Positions 43,414 to 51,915 of a stretch of DNA of 64,000 nt are shown one piece after another. Position numbers and translations under genes: made by a program. Numbering within the stretch: the stretch's first letter is position 1; every line of letters starts with the position of its first letter. Source of the DNA: JAFEDN01 sp963818985 (GTDB lineage: Bacteria > Pseudomonadota > Gammaproteobacteria > Coxiellales > Coxiellaceae); assembly GCA_963818985.1 (NCBI GenBank), contig CAWFUJ010000009.1, positions 124,001-188,000 on the forward strand, in the 5' to 3' direction. The notes below the pieces were generated by a model that had not been told where the DNA came from, did not search any database, and was given only the letters and a program-made list of their open reading frames with translations.

Positions 43414-43905
43414 GTGCGCAACAAATTTGTCGAATTGATAGTCGGTATCTTTATGATCCTTGGGTTCTTAGGACTACTATTTTTAGCTTTTAAAGTGAGC
43501 GGTCTTTCAGTTAGCGAAGCTGAAACCTATACAATTACTGCGGATTTTGACAATATCGGCAGTTTAAGGCCACGTGCCTCGGTGCAAGTTTCGGGAGTTA
43601 CGGTAGGACGCGTGAGTGACATAACTTTAGATTCTAAAACTTTTCGCGCTAAAGTGAATATGCAAATTGATAAACAGTTTAAAAATTTCCCTATTGACAC
43701 CAGTGCTAGTATTTTTACTGCGGGTCTATTAGGTTCTAACTATATTGCTTTATCACCAGGCTATGAAATGGAAAATCTTAAATCTGGGGGTAGAATTGAA
43801 ACCACTCACTCCGCATTAATTTTAGAAAACTTAATAGGCCAGCTGTTGTTTAACTTAAAATCTGATAAAGAAAAACCAGCTGCCGCTGAGAAGACTCAAC
43901 AATAA
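43414..43905 (+). CDS. mlaD: Mla MCE-domain lipid-binding protein
   Basis: Inner-membrane anchored MCE protein that forms a hexameric lipid channel with MlaFEB. A GTG at 43414 with GGAGG 9 bases upstream is preferred to a TTG at 43405. One N-terminal helix (residues 8-28) is followed by the MCE domain (FDNIGSLRPRASVQVSGVTVGRV in parts; AGLLGSNYIALSPG). At 163 residues it is near the E. coli size (183). Confidence 0.94.
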   Translation: MRNKFVELIVGIFMILGFLGLLFLAFKVSGLSVSEAETYTITADFDNIGSLRPRASVQVSGVTVGRVSDITLDSKTFRAKVNMQIDKQFKNFPIDTSASIFTAGLLGSNYIALSPGYEMENLKSGGRIETTHSALILENLIGQLLFNLKSDKEKPAAAEKTQQ

Positions 43906-43919
43906 AAAGGAGAGCGATT

Positions 43920-44537
43920 GTGAAAAAATTTTTACATAAAATGTCGGTTTGGATATTTGGACTGAGTATGATCTGTCTGTTGGGAGTGGCTCGTGCAGAT
44001 GTGGCTTCACCGGTCCCAGTGCTTGACACCGCAGCTAAGGAGATGATGGCTAGTTTAGCTGCCAATAAAAGTAAGCTAAAAAATCCAAATGTTATTTATA
44101 ATATCGTCAATCGAGTTTTATTACCGCATATTGATTTAGACAGAATGTCCATGGCGGTTGTTGGTCGACAATATTGGTCTAATGCAACACCTGCTCAGCA
44201 TAGTGAATTTATTCACCAATTTACCCATTTAGTGACGTCAACCTATGCCGCCGCTTTGGCCTCTTACGATGATGATAGGGTACAGTTTTATCCCTTACGT
44301 AGTGATTATAAGTCTGCTCACAACTTAACAGTCCGCAGTGTGATTATACGTAAAACCGGGCAAAAGATTGGGGTAGATTACAATGTCGTGCGCAGTGGCG
44401 ACAGTTGGAAAGTTTATGATTTTAGCATAGAAAATGTCAGTATGGTGCAAAGTTATCGATCTCAGTTTGCTGATGTATTGTCTCGTCGTGGCATGCCGGG
44501 TTTATTACAACAACTTAAGAGCCATAATCGCAAGTAA
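43920..44537 (+). CDS. mlaC: Mla periplasmic lipid carrier
   Basis: Periplasmic phospholipid shuttle between MlaA and MlaFEDB. GTG start with AAAAGGAGA about 6 bases upstream. Signal peptide ends near VARA-DV. The Tol-tolerance Ttg2D/MlaC pattern follows: LLPHIDLDRMSMAVVGRQYW, FIHQFTHLVTSTYAAALASY and KVYDFSIENVSMVQSYRSQF (each as one block). At 205 residues it matches E. coli (211). Confidence 0.94.
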   Translation: MKKFLHKMSVWIFGLSMICLLGVARADVASPVPVLDTAAKEMMASLAANKSKLKNPNVIYNIVNRVLLPHIDLDRMSMAVVGRQYWSNATPAQHSEFIHQFTHLVTSTYAAALASYDDDRVQFYPLRSDYKSAHNLTVRSVIIRKTGQKIGVDYNVVRSGDSWKVYDFSIENVSMVQSYRSQFADVLSRRGMPGLLQQLKSHNRK

Positions 44538-44543
44538 TTGAAG

Positions 44544-44876
44544 ATGAATGATACACATAAAATTGTCTTTGAAAATGGGCCAGTGACGATTAAGCTGAGT
44601 GAAGACCAAAGTACTTTGGTGGTTGATGGCTCTTTAAATTTTAAGCATGTGGTAAAATTACGTCGGTTGGGTAAAAAATTACTAATGCAACAAACCCAGC
44701 CGTTTGTTAACATAGATTTACAGCATGTTAAACGCAGTGATAATTCTGGATTAGTATTGTTAGTCGCTTGGATACGGGATGCTCGAGAAGCAGGAAAATC
44801 TATCAATTATCTTCACGTGCCTGAATTTTTACATCGAATGGCCCAAGTATTCGGTCTTGAATCGATTCTTTTTTAA
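44544..44876 (+). CDS. mlaB: STAS-domain protein MlaB
   Basis: Small cytoplasmic STAS protein that binds and activates MlaF. The ATG at 44544 follows the mlaC stop by 6 bases. The STAS pattern is seen in ENGPVTIKLSEDQST, VDGSLNFKHVVKLRRLGKK and the helix-start loop VKRSDNSGLVLLVAWIRDA, with the conserved S/D-S-G area. Last mla gene before murA. Confidence 0.88.
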   Translation: MNDTHKIVFENGPVTIKLSEDQSTLVVDGSLNFKHVVKLRRLGKKLLMQQTQPFVNIDLQHVKRSDNSGLVLLVAWIRDAREAGKSINYLHVPEFLHRMAQVFGLESILF

Positions 44877-44895
44877 ATAACTCGGAAGCAAACAG

Positions 44896-46161
44896 GTGGA
44901 TAAATTTATTATTACGGGGTGTCAGCAGCCATTATCAGGTGTGATTAAAAATTCAGGCTCAAAAAATTCGGCTTTGCCCATATTGGCGGCAACTTTACTC
45001 ACCGCTAACCCCATTGAACTTAGCAATGTTCCTAATTTACGAGATGTGACGACCATCATGGGATTATTGAGCCGTTTAGGTGTGCGCCTAAAGGTTGATA
45101 GTGCTATGCAAGTGGGAGTAGATGCCAGTGAAATTACCAGCACCCAAGCGCCCTATGAATTAGTAAAAACCATGCGTGCCTCCATCGTTGTTTTAGGACC
45201 GCTACTCGCACGTTGCGGTGAAGCGGAAGTTTCGTTGCCGGGGGGATGCGCAATTGGTTCACGTCCGGTTGATATCCATCTTGAGGGAATGCGTAATCTT
45301 GGCGCCGACATTGAAATCAAAAATGGTTTTATTTATGCCAAAGTCAAAGGTCGTTTACGAGGCGCTGAATTAAATCTGGAAAAAATCACCGTGACTGGGA
45401 CAGAAAATTTAATGATGGCCGCTACTCTTGCTGAAGGCCAAACGATCATCCGCAATGCGGCTCTTGAACCTGAGGTTGCTGATTTAGCGAATTTTTTAAC
45501 GACATTAGGCGCTAAAATTCAAGGTATAAATACCAATACTTTAATTATTGAAGGTGTTGAAGCACTGACTGGAGGCAGTTATCGTGTCATGCCTGACCGC
45601 ATTGAAGCAGGAACTTATTTAGTGGCAGCAGCAGTCACCCGCGGAAAAATCCGCATAGAAAATGCTCGACCCGATACCTTAACAGCCACTCTGGCCAAAT
45701 TGTCTGAAGCGGGAGCAAAAATTTCCACCGGGACTGATTGGGTTACCTTAGATATGCAAGGTAAACGCCCCAAAGCAGTGAACATTTTTACCGCACCCTA
45801 TCCTGATTTTGCCACTGATATGCAGGCACAATTTATGGCTTTGGATGCCGTAGCCGAAGGTCGTGCCGAAATTATCGAAAATGTGTTCGAAAATCGTTTT
45901 ATGCACGCCAATGAATTAATGCGTATGGGAGCTAACCTGCAAATTGAAGGCAGGCGGGCCATTTGTATAGGCAAAGAATATTTGAATGGGGCGCCAGTTA
46001 TGGCCACCGATTTGCGTGCCTCTGCTGGTTTAGTTTTGGCAGCGCTAATGGCGAGAGGCCAAACTACGGTTGACCGTATTTATCATATCGATAGAGGTTA
46101 CGAGCATATAGAAGAGAAATTGCGTCTGTTAGGTGCAGATATTCAGCGGGTCAAAAATTAA
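44896..46161 (+). CDS. murA: UDP-N-acetylglucosamine 1-carboxyvinyltransferase
   Basis: First committed step of peptidoglycan synthesis. GTG start giving MDKFIITG. The catalytic Cys, which is fosfomycin's target, is in LPGGCAIGSRPVD (about residue 117). NSGSKNSALPILAAT (about 19-33) carries the UDP-GlcNAc-binding Lys and Asn. At 421 residues it matches E. coli (419). It directly follows mlaB, the usual gammaproteobacterial order. Confidence 0.96.
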   Translation: MDKFIITGCQQPLSGVIKNSGSKNSALPILAATLLTANPIELSNVPNLRDVTTIMGLLSRLGVRLKVDSAMQVGVDASEITSTQAPYELVKTMRASIVVLGPLLARCGEAEVSLPGGCAIGSRPVDIHLEGMRNLGADIEIKNGFIYAKVKGRLRGAELNLEKITVTGTENLMMAATLAEGQTIIRNAALEPEVADLANFLTTLGAKIQGINTNTLIIEGVEALTGGSYRVMPDRIEAGTYLVAAAVTRGKIRIENARPDTLTATLAKLSEAGAKISTGTDWVTLDMQGKRPKAVNIFTAPYPDFATDMQAQFMALDAVAEGRAEIIENVFENRFMHANELMRMGANLQIEGRRAICIGKEYLNGAPVMATDLRASAGLVLAALMARGQTTVDRIYHIDRGYEHIEEKLRLLGADIQRVKN

Positions 46162-46168
46162 AGGCGCA

Positions 46169-46927
46169 ATGGTCAGTATCAATCAAATTATTAATTACTT
46201 AAACGAACAACTTCAACCCCAACTTTGGAAAGATTATTGTCCGAATGGTTTACAAGTTTCGGGATGTGAACAAATTAAGCTTTTGTTATCCGCGGTGACT
46301 GCGAGCCAAGAAGTGTTAGATAGCGCCGTTAAACTTAAGGCGCAAGCTATTTTAGTTCATCATGGTTATTTTTGGCGCGGTGAAGATCCTTGTATTCATG
46401 GCATTAAAAAGAAACGTCTGCAAACTTTATTAGCAAATGATATTAATTTAATTGCCTACCATTTGCCGTTAGATGGACATGCGGAATGGGGCAATAATGT
46501 GCAGTTATCACGGCTGTTAAATTTAAGAATCACGGGTGAATTTGCCTATCAACAAGGCCCCGCATTGGCGTTGATGGGTGAGTTGCCTTGCCCTATGTCC
46601 GGAAGTGAATTTGCTGATTACTTGCAGCAGAAACTTGACCGAGTGCCATTCTATATACCCGGACAAATTAATAAAATTAAGCACTTGGCTTGGTGCACTG
46701 GCGGAGCTCAGGATCTGCTAGCTGACGCCATTGATCAAGGTGCTGATGCTTATTTAACCGGAGAAGTTTCTGAGCGTACTGTTTATTTAGCTCGAGAGTC
46801 TGGAATTCATTTTTTTGCCGCCGGACATCATGCCACTGAACGCTATGGTGTTAGAGCCCTAGGCGAACATTTAGCCAAACAATTTTCCATTACCCATCAA
46901 TATATTGAGATTAATAATCCTATATAA
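46169..46927 (+). CDS. Nif3/YbgI-like metal-binding protein
   Basis: A 252-residue protein of the Nif3-like dinuclear-metal family (GTP cyclohydrolase I type 2 homologues). The metal ligands are in ILVHHGYFW (about residue 60), AYHLPLDGH (about 96) and FFAAGHHATERYG (about 214). The pattern DYCPNGLQVSG at about 22 is diagnostic. The start at 46169 is 8 bases after the murA stop with AAAGG upstream. The molecular role of the family is not established. Confidence 0.9.
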   Translation: MVSINQIINYLNEQLQPQLWKDYCPNGLQVSGCEQIKLLLSAVTASQEVLDSAVKLKAQAILVHHGYFWRGEDPCIHGIKKKRLQTLLANDINLIAYHLPLDGHAEWGNNVQLSRLLNLRITGEFAYQQGPALALMGELPCPMSGSEFADYLQQKLDRVPFYIPGQINKIKHLAWCTGGAQDLLADAIDQGADAYLTGEVSERTVYLARESGIHFFAAGHHATERYGVRALGEHLAKQFSITHQYIEINNPI

Positions 46928-46951
46928 CTCCCGTCATGATATCATTGCGTT

Positions 46952-47977
46952 ATGCGCGTATTAGGTATTGAAACTTCTTGTGATGAAACTGCTGTTGCTA
47001 TTTATGATAGTGAGCAAGGGTTACTTGCTCATCGAATTTATAGTCAGATTCCCATTCATACGATTTATGGAGGAGTTGTCCCTGAATTGGCTTCTCGGGA
47101 TCATATTCGCCAAACTTTGCCGTTAATAAAAGCTGTTATGCAGGAATCGAATTTGTCGGCCCGCGATATTCAGGGTGTTGCATATACTAAAGGGCCTGGC
47201 TTGGTCGGTGCGTTATTGGTTGGCGCCACGGTGGCTCGCAGCTTAGGCTGGGCTTGGCAAGTTCCAACCATTGGTATCCACCATTTGGAAGCCCACTTAA
47301 TGGCGGTGATGTTAGAATCGCCAGCACCTGAACCTCCTTTTGTTGCTTTATTGGTTTCTGGCGGACATACCTTGTTGCTGGAGGTCCAAAACAAGGGTCG
47401 GTATACACTCATGGGCGAGACAGTCGATGATGCGGTTGGCGAAGCTTTTGATAAAACTGCTAAATTATTAGGGCTGGCTTATCCTGGTGGCCCAGCACTG
47501 TCTAAATTAGCAGATCAGGGTGACCCAAAGAGATTTCATTTTCCTAGGCCTATGGTTAGCCAGCCAGGATTGAATTTTAGTTTTAGCGGCTTAAAAACCT
47601 ATGCAGTGAATTGTTATCAACAATTTGGTTATGAACCGCAAATTCGGGCTGACATTGCCTGCGCTTTCCAACAAGCAGTTGTGGATACCTTGTGGATAAA
47701 ATGCCGGCGAGCTTTACAGCAGATTCAAAGTAACCGATTAGTCGTTGTGGGTGGAGTAGGTGCTAATCGTCAACTTCGTGAGCACTTGCAGAAAGAAATG
47801 CATGATTTGGATGGAGAAGTTTATTATCCTCGCCCGGAGTTTTGCACTGATAATGGAGCGATGGTGGCTTATACGGGTTACATGCACCTTTGCGCCGGTG
47901 AACAAGAAGGATTGGCCATCGAAGTAAAACCACGCTGGCCTCTGCTATTTCCCCTCTCCCGTCCGGGAGAGGGTTAG
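46952..47977 (+). CDS. tsaD: tRNA N6-threonylcarbamoyladenosine synthase subunit
   Basis: Transfers threonylcarbamoyl to A37 of ANN-decoding tRNAs with TsaB and TsaE. GIETSCDETAVAIYD (residues 5-19), the metal site HHLEAHLMA (about 110), FVALLVSGGHTLL, GEAFDKTAKLLGL and NFSFSGLKTYAV are all present. The length of 341 is near E. coli (337). The last dozen residues (LFPLSRPGEG) are encoded by a dispersed inverted repeat, so the natural tail has been replaced or extended. Confidence 0.95.
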   Translation: MRVLGIETSCDETAVAIYDSEQGLLAHRIYSQIPIHTIYGGVVPELASRDHIRQTLPLIKAVMQESNLSARDIQGVAYTKGPGLVGALLVGATVARSLGWAWQVPTIGIHHLEAHLMAVMLESPAPEPPFVALLVSGGHTLLLEVQNKGRYTLMGETVDDAVGEAFDKTAKLLGLAYPGGPALSKLADQGDPKRFHFPRPMVSQPGLNFSFSGLKTYAVNCYQQFGYEPQIRADIACAFQQAVVDTLWIKCRRALQQIQSNRLVVVGGVGANRQLREHLQKEMHDLDGEVYYPRPEFCTDNGAMVAYTGYMHLCAGEQEGLAIEVKPRWPLLFPLSRPGEG

Positions 47978-47986
47978 GGCGAGGGG
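47951..47986. repeat. Dispersed hairpin repeat at the tsaD-plsY junction
   Basis: CCCTCTCCCG (47952-47961) and CGGGAGAGGG (47964-47973) form a perfect 10-bp stem with a 2-base gap, followed by TTAGGGCGAGGGG. It is the kind of CCCTCTCCC...GGGAGAGGG repeat found in many proteobacterial genomes. It overlaps the tsaD stop and lies 10-20 bases beyond the plsY stop, so it may act as a bidirectional terminator. Confidence 0.65.
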
Positions 47987-47993
47987 AATAACA

Positions 47994-48584
47994 TTACGAA
48001 GTTTTTAATTTTACTTTATGTTCAGTACCTTTTTGTAATCGTTGGATATTTTCCTTGTGTTTCCATAGGATTAAAGCGGCGATTAGCAACAGAGGAATAA
48101 AATAAGCGGATTTACTGAAAATTAATATCAATATCGGCGCAGCAGTGATAGAAATTATTGAAGCCAATGAAATATAACGGGTCATAAATACCACCACAAA
48201 CCAAATAATCACGACGATAATAGTGGTGAGAACCGATAAATATAATAGTGCCCCAATCGCCGTGGCGACACCTTTGCCGCCTTTGAATTGAAAAAAACAT
48301 GGGAAAATATGACCTATAACAGCCGCTAAGCCTGCAAACGCTAAGAAAAAACCGTGCACGCCAAACGCATGGGTAATCCACACCGCCACAAAACCTTTAA
48401 GAAGATCGCCGATTAACGTCAATAAGGCTACATTTTTGCCGGCTGTGCGTAAGACATTAGTAGCCCCAGCATTCCTGGATCCCCCGGAACGCGGATCTGG
48501 AAATTTAAACAATTTCGCCAATAAAATTGAAGTTTCGATCGATCCTAATAAATAAGCAATTAGGGCACAAATGATATTAGCCAT
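47994..48584 (-). CDS. plsY: Glycerol-3-phosphate acyltransferase
   Basis: Integral membrane enzyme using acyl-phosphate to acylate glycerol 3-phosphate. Five or so helices. The conserved loops are GSIETSILLAKLFKFPDPR then SRNAGATNVLRTAGK (residues 14-50), FPCFFQFKGGKGVATAIGAL (about 92-111) and WKHKENIQRLQKGTEHK at the C-terminus. At 196 residues it matches E. coli (205). AAGGAG precedes the ATG. Confidence 0.96.
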   Translation of the reverse strand: MANIICALIAYLLGSIETSILLAKLFKFPDPRSGGSRNAGATNVLRTAGKNVALLTLIGDLLKGFVAVWITHAFGVHGFFLAFAGLAAVIGHIFPCFFQFKGGKGVATAIGALLYLSVLTTIIVVIIWFVVVFMTRYISLASIISITAAPILILIFSKSAYFIPLLLIAALILWKHKENIQRLQKGTEHKVKLKTS

Positions 48585-48607
48585 AAAAACTCCTTATATA
48601 TTATTTT

Positions 48608-49159
48608 TTAAATAACCGTTTTTAAAAAATGGGTGCGGTAATAGCGTAACTCTTCAATAGAGTCGAGAATATCTTGTAATGCCTTATGCTCAGGACTTTT
48701 ACTAAGGCCGGCGGCAATAGTTGGGGCCCAGCGCTGCACAAGTATTTTTAAGGTGCTGACATCTAAGTTCCGATAATGGAAATAAGCTTCTAGCTGTGGC
48801 ATATAATTCCATAAAAAGCGTCGATCTTGACAGATGGAATTCCCGCACATCGGTGATTTACCCGCGACTGTCCATTGCATCAGAAATTCCAAAGTAACGG
48901 CTTGGGCTTTAGCTTCATCGAAATGGCTGTTTCGTACATTATAGACCAAACCGGATTTTGTGTGATGTTGTACATTCCATTCATCCATGGTGGCAAGGAC
49001 TTCTTCAGGTTGATAGATAGCCAGTAACGGTCCCTCGGCTAATATATTGAGGTTGGAATCGGTAACCACAGTGGCAATTTCGAGAATGTGATCATGGTCG
49101 ACATCCAAACCTGTCATTTCCAAATCAATCCAGATCAAATTTTCAGCGTTAGCGCTCAT
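48608..49159 (-). CDS. orn: Oligoribonuclease
   Basis: DEDDh 3'-5' exonuclease degrading nanoRNAs and pGpG. The ATG at 49159 is chosen for its GGAGGAAG; a longer frame to 49195 is not supported. WIDLEMTGLD (residues 8-17) carries the first Asp/Glu, a second Asp lies in the CQDRRF region, and SPEHKALQDILDSIEELRYYR holds the late His/Asp. At 183 residues it equals the family size (E. coli 181). Confidence 0.97.
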   Translation of the reverse strand: MSANAENLIWIDLEMTGLDVDHDHILEIATVVTDSNLNILAEGPLLAIYQPEEVLATMDEWNVQHHTKSGLVYNVRNSHFDEAKAQAVTLEFLMQWTVAGKSPMCGNSICQDRRFLWNYMPQLEAYFHYRNLDVSTLKILVQRWAPTIAAGLSKSPEHKALQDILDSIEELRYYRTHFLKTVI

Positions 49160-49218
49160 ACTTCCTCCGCCCCTAAGTTGGTGCATTTTAATCAAATAAA
49201 GCGTTAATGTCCAAGAAA

Positions 49219-49234
49219 TTAATATTTTATTAAT
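49219..49234 (+). promoter_or_regulatory. Tandem TTAAT repeat with 11-bp period (possible PmrA-type box)
   Basis: TTAAT starts at 49219 and again at 49230, giving the TTAAT-N6-TTAAT arrangement that PmrA/QseB-type regulators bind as direct repeats. It lies about 55-70 bases before the start of the unknown gene at 49288. The local sequence is very AT-rich, so one such pair could be chance. Confidence 0.3.
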
Positions 49235-49287
49235 AATTGAATGAGAGAATATGGAAAAAAGTTTAAGTCCACAAAGAGAGTAGAAGT

Positions 49288-50865
49288 ATGAAAAAATCTG
49301 TCCATGATCCCTTTAAAACTCCTAAAATAGGTCTGATTGAAGTTAAAAATACAGACCCAACAAAAAAAATCTTGGAAGAGGATTTAATTCTAGCAGCAAA
49401 GCATGCTCTTAGAGAGGCTGGCGGCGAGTTAATGCCTATGTTAATAAAGAGTGGTTCTAAGCTGAATTTTTTATATGTCGAGAAAGGGAAATTTGTCGTA
49501 GACGACAAGTTTATTAGTATGAAGCATGCCCAGAACGTAAATTTTTCAGATGTGATTAATATTGTCACTTTAGATAAATTACCTCTAGAAATGGTTACTA
49601 AGTTAGACCCGTATTACCCAGAAAAGCCCTATAGGCATGGCGTTGAGAACTTCACTAAGAATTTAGAAATCGTTCGTGAAGAGCAAAATTCTAATTATCC
49701 AATTGCTGTGGTAGAGGTTAAAGATAAAAATGAAGTTAAGCCAATCATAAAAGCTCAAAAAGAAAAAGAGTTAGGTGAAATCCCAATCATATTTAAGATA
49801 GGAAAAGAAATTTCCATATTTGGAAAAACAGGCGATGGGGAATGGACACACCAAGCATTAGACGCTGCTAAAGTTGAAGAATTAAAGTTTACCGCAGAGA
49901 TCAGGGTCCTTAACCCTAAACTAGTTCCTCATGCTGTCTATGTAGAAATTAATTCAAAGGCGGCACACTTTGTTCATTCCAAGGAATTTAGTAATTATGT
50001 GAATTTAGATAGTAAAACGATAGAAAAATTACTGGTCAATGAACCCTGGGCCAAGAAAATCATCCAATTAAATTTAGGTGAACGTAGATTTTCAATAGAT
50101 CATAGAGATATAGGGCTGCTGCCTTTGTTATTAGACAAGGAGTCGTTTTTGGTCACTCCAGACGACGCGGGTTCTCGCCGATCCCTATTGAATATTTACG
50201 CGTATCTGTTATTAGTACACGCAGAAGTCATTAGAAACAATATGCTTCAACATACCGTTGGCAGAGAAGTTAAGACTTTGGAATATAAAAAAATTACTGA
50301 GACTTTTGCAGATAGTCATATGCAGTTCGCTAAAAATGAACAGGAAGCTCTAAGAAAAACGGCTGAGATCAGAAAGAAAAGACCTGTGGCTATGTCTACT
50401 TTTATTATGACCGATAAAGGTCGACGACAGGAGAGTTTAATTCAAAGAGAGATTGAAAAAAAACAATCTGTCAATAAGATGTGGGGGATGCCTCATTTTC
50501 AGCGCGCCAACGAAATTGCAAGAGCGACAGCGTCGGACAGAGGTTGTATTGTGGAATCAGTTATCTTCCTTACTGATGACAAGTATATCTTTTGGAATGC
50601 TCCAAAACCACAAAAAAACGCATCGATTAAAATTACCAGAGGTGAAGGTCAACTGATGTATAGTGTTTTTTCGCAGGGAAAAAGATACTTTATTCATCAT
50701 TTAGCGGGTACTTTAAAAACTGATAAAGAAAAAGAAGATCATTTAAAAAGCAAAGGCTGGGAGCCTATCATCGATAAGGGTGTTGTACTCGGTTATGCAC
50801 AGTATAAATCCTTTGTGGATGATGGAATGCTGAAATTAGTGAATGATTATTTGACACTTTCCTAA
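49288..50865 (+). CDS. Hypothetical protein, possible secreted effector
   Basis: A 525-residue protein that I do not recognise. It has a GAGAG site before the ATG. There is no signal peptide or membrane helix. It is highly charged and Lys-rich with predicted mixed alpha/beta content. Features visible: two basic helices around residues 350-375, an RKKRPVAMSTFIMTDKGRR segment (about 368), and a C-terminal block VIFLTDDKYIFWNAPKPQ, GKRYFIHHLAGTLK. No known catalytic motif is evident. It stands alone on the plus strand, converges on the LRR gene with a 4-base overlap, and carries a possible PmrA-type box upstream. Effector status is an inference from context only. Confidence 0.7.
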   Translation: MKKSVHDPFKTPKIGLIEVKNTDPTKKILEEDLILAAKHALREAGGELMPMLIKSGSKLNFLYVEKGKFVVDDKFISMKHAQNVNFSDVINIVTLDKLPLEMVTKLDPYYPEKPYRHGVENFTKNLEIVREEQNSNYPIAVVEVKDKNEVKPIIKAQKEKELGEIPIIFKIGKEISIFGKTGDGEWTHQALDAAKVEELKFTAEIRVLNPKLVPHAVYVEINSKAAHFVHSKEFSNYVNLDSKTIEKLLVNEPWAKKIIQLNLGERRFSIDHRDIGLLPLLLDKESFLVTPDDAGSRRSLLNIYAYLLLVHAEVIRNNMLQHTVGREVKTLEYKKITETFADSHMQFAKNEQEALRKTAEIRKKRPVAMSTFIMTDKGRRQESLIQREIEKKQSVNKMWGMPHFQRANEIARATASDRGCIVESVIFLTDDKYIFWNAPKPQKNASIKITRGEGQLMYSVFSQGKRYFIHHLAGTLKTDKEKEDHLKSKGWEPIIDKGVVLGYAQYKSFVDDGMLKLVNDYLTLS

Positions 50866-51749
50866 AGTGTAGCGCGCCGAACCAAAGGTGTAGTTTTTTC
50901 TAGGTTTTGTGGTAATGAATTGAAAAAAGTAAAAGTTGTATTCCTTGGGCTGGGTGAATTAAGCTGTGTAGAGTTTACTATCGAATTTAGGTTTATATCC
51001 TCTTCAATTTGCATTAAATAACTCAAAATAATAATTGAAAGCGGACAAATTCCTTGAAGCTTGTTTAATTCATCATATATTACTTTTGCAAAAAAGCTTA
51101 AATTACTTTTGGTAAATTCTTCTACGGTTATTTCAGTGCTTTTTGCATCTTCAAAAAAATTGCCCGCTATGATCATGTTGTTGATTATCGAAGAATGAGA
51201 AAAGCAAAAGTTTTTTAAACCCTGGTCAGTGACACGGGTGGTGCCAATATTCAGAACCTGTAATGTGGGATGTTCGTTAAGTTCCTCCATGCCTCGATCA
51301 TCCACTTTCGTATAACGTACATCGACCACCGTGATCGTTGGATGTTTTTTGAGAGGGCATATGTTAGTCACTTCGGTGTAACTTAAATCAAGGAGTGAAA
51401 TTGATGTATTCTCAGCAAGTCTTTCAACGCAGGAGTTGTCAACAAGAGTATCATCTAACCCCAATATTTCTAAATTGGAGGAATTTTTAAAGAAATCTGG
51501 GTGATTGCCGGTGATATTATTCCCGCCAAGTTTAAGCTCATGTAAGTTGATTTGGCTAAGTGGACCGAAGATTTGATCGGTTAAATGATTGCAGCTAAGA
51601 TCCAGGCTGGTCACTTCAGGGTGATTTTTCAGCTCTTTGACTAGCTTTATCGCCTTATGGTCATCGAGACCCAAAGAGGAGGCTTTAATTTCGGAATGTC
51701 TATTTTTATTAGTAAGTAACTTTGACATGAGACGTGTATATTTACGCAT
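50862..51749 (-). CDS. Leucine-rich repeat protein, possible effector
   Basis: A 295-residue cytoplasmic protein with about seven LRR units: VTSLDLSCNHLTDQ, LHELKLGGNNITG, LEILGLDDTLVDN, ISLLDLSYTEVTN, ITVVDVRYTKVDD, LQVLNIGTTRVTD (residues about 40-190). The consensus LxxLDLSxTxVTD with about 23-residue repeats is like the Cys-containing/F-box type LRRs. The C-terminal 90 residues (EVTKSNLSFFAKVIYDELNKLQ region) are helical with an ILSYLMQIEEDI segment. AAGG lies 9 bases before the ATG. No signal peptide. Such proteins are frequent Dot/Icm substrates in Legionella, but that is an inference. Confidence 0.82.
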   Translation of the reverse strand: MRKYTRLMSKLLTNKNRHSEIKASSLGLDDHKAIKLVKELKNHPEVTSLDLSCNHLTDQIFGPLSQINLHELKLGGNNITGNHPDFFKNSSNLEILGLDDTLVDNSCVERLAENTSISLLDLSYTEVTNICPLKKHPTITVVDVRYTKVDDRGMEELNEHPTLQVLNIGTTRVTDQGLKNFCFSHSSIINNMIIAGNFFEDAKSTEITVEEFTKSNLSFFAKVIYDELNKLQGICPLSIIILSYLMQIEEDINLNSIVNSTQLNSPSPRNTTFTFFNSLPQNLEKTTPLVRRATL

Positions 51750-51835
51750 TTTTTAATGCCTTAAAAAAATTTAATTCTGTTGTTATTATATCACAAGCAC
51801 TCTATTTTATGTTAGAGTTTTTTGACAATTGTTAT

Positions 51836-51913
51836 TGCGAGCTTCAGCCAAGCACTCTAGTGCGAACTTCGTAGAAATACGAACTGAATCGTTTCGCTCT
51901 GGGTCACAATGAC
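51836..51913. repeat. REP-like palindromic sequence between the LRR and nucleotidase genes
   Basis: The stretch contains short inverted pairs (TTGCGAGCTTCAGCCAAGCACT..., CGTAGAAATACG, GAATCGTTTCG) and a final GGGTCACAATGAC, a form common in Legionellales and other gammaproteobacterial intergenic repeats. No second full copy is seen in this window, so it is a weak call. Confidence 0.3.
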
Positions 51914-51915
51914 TG

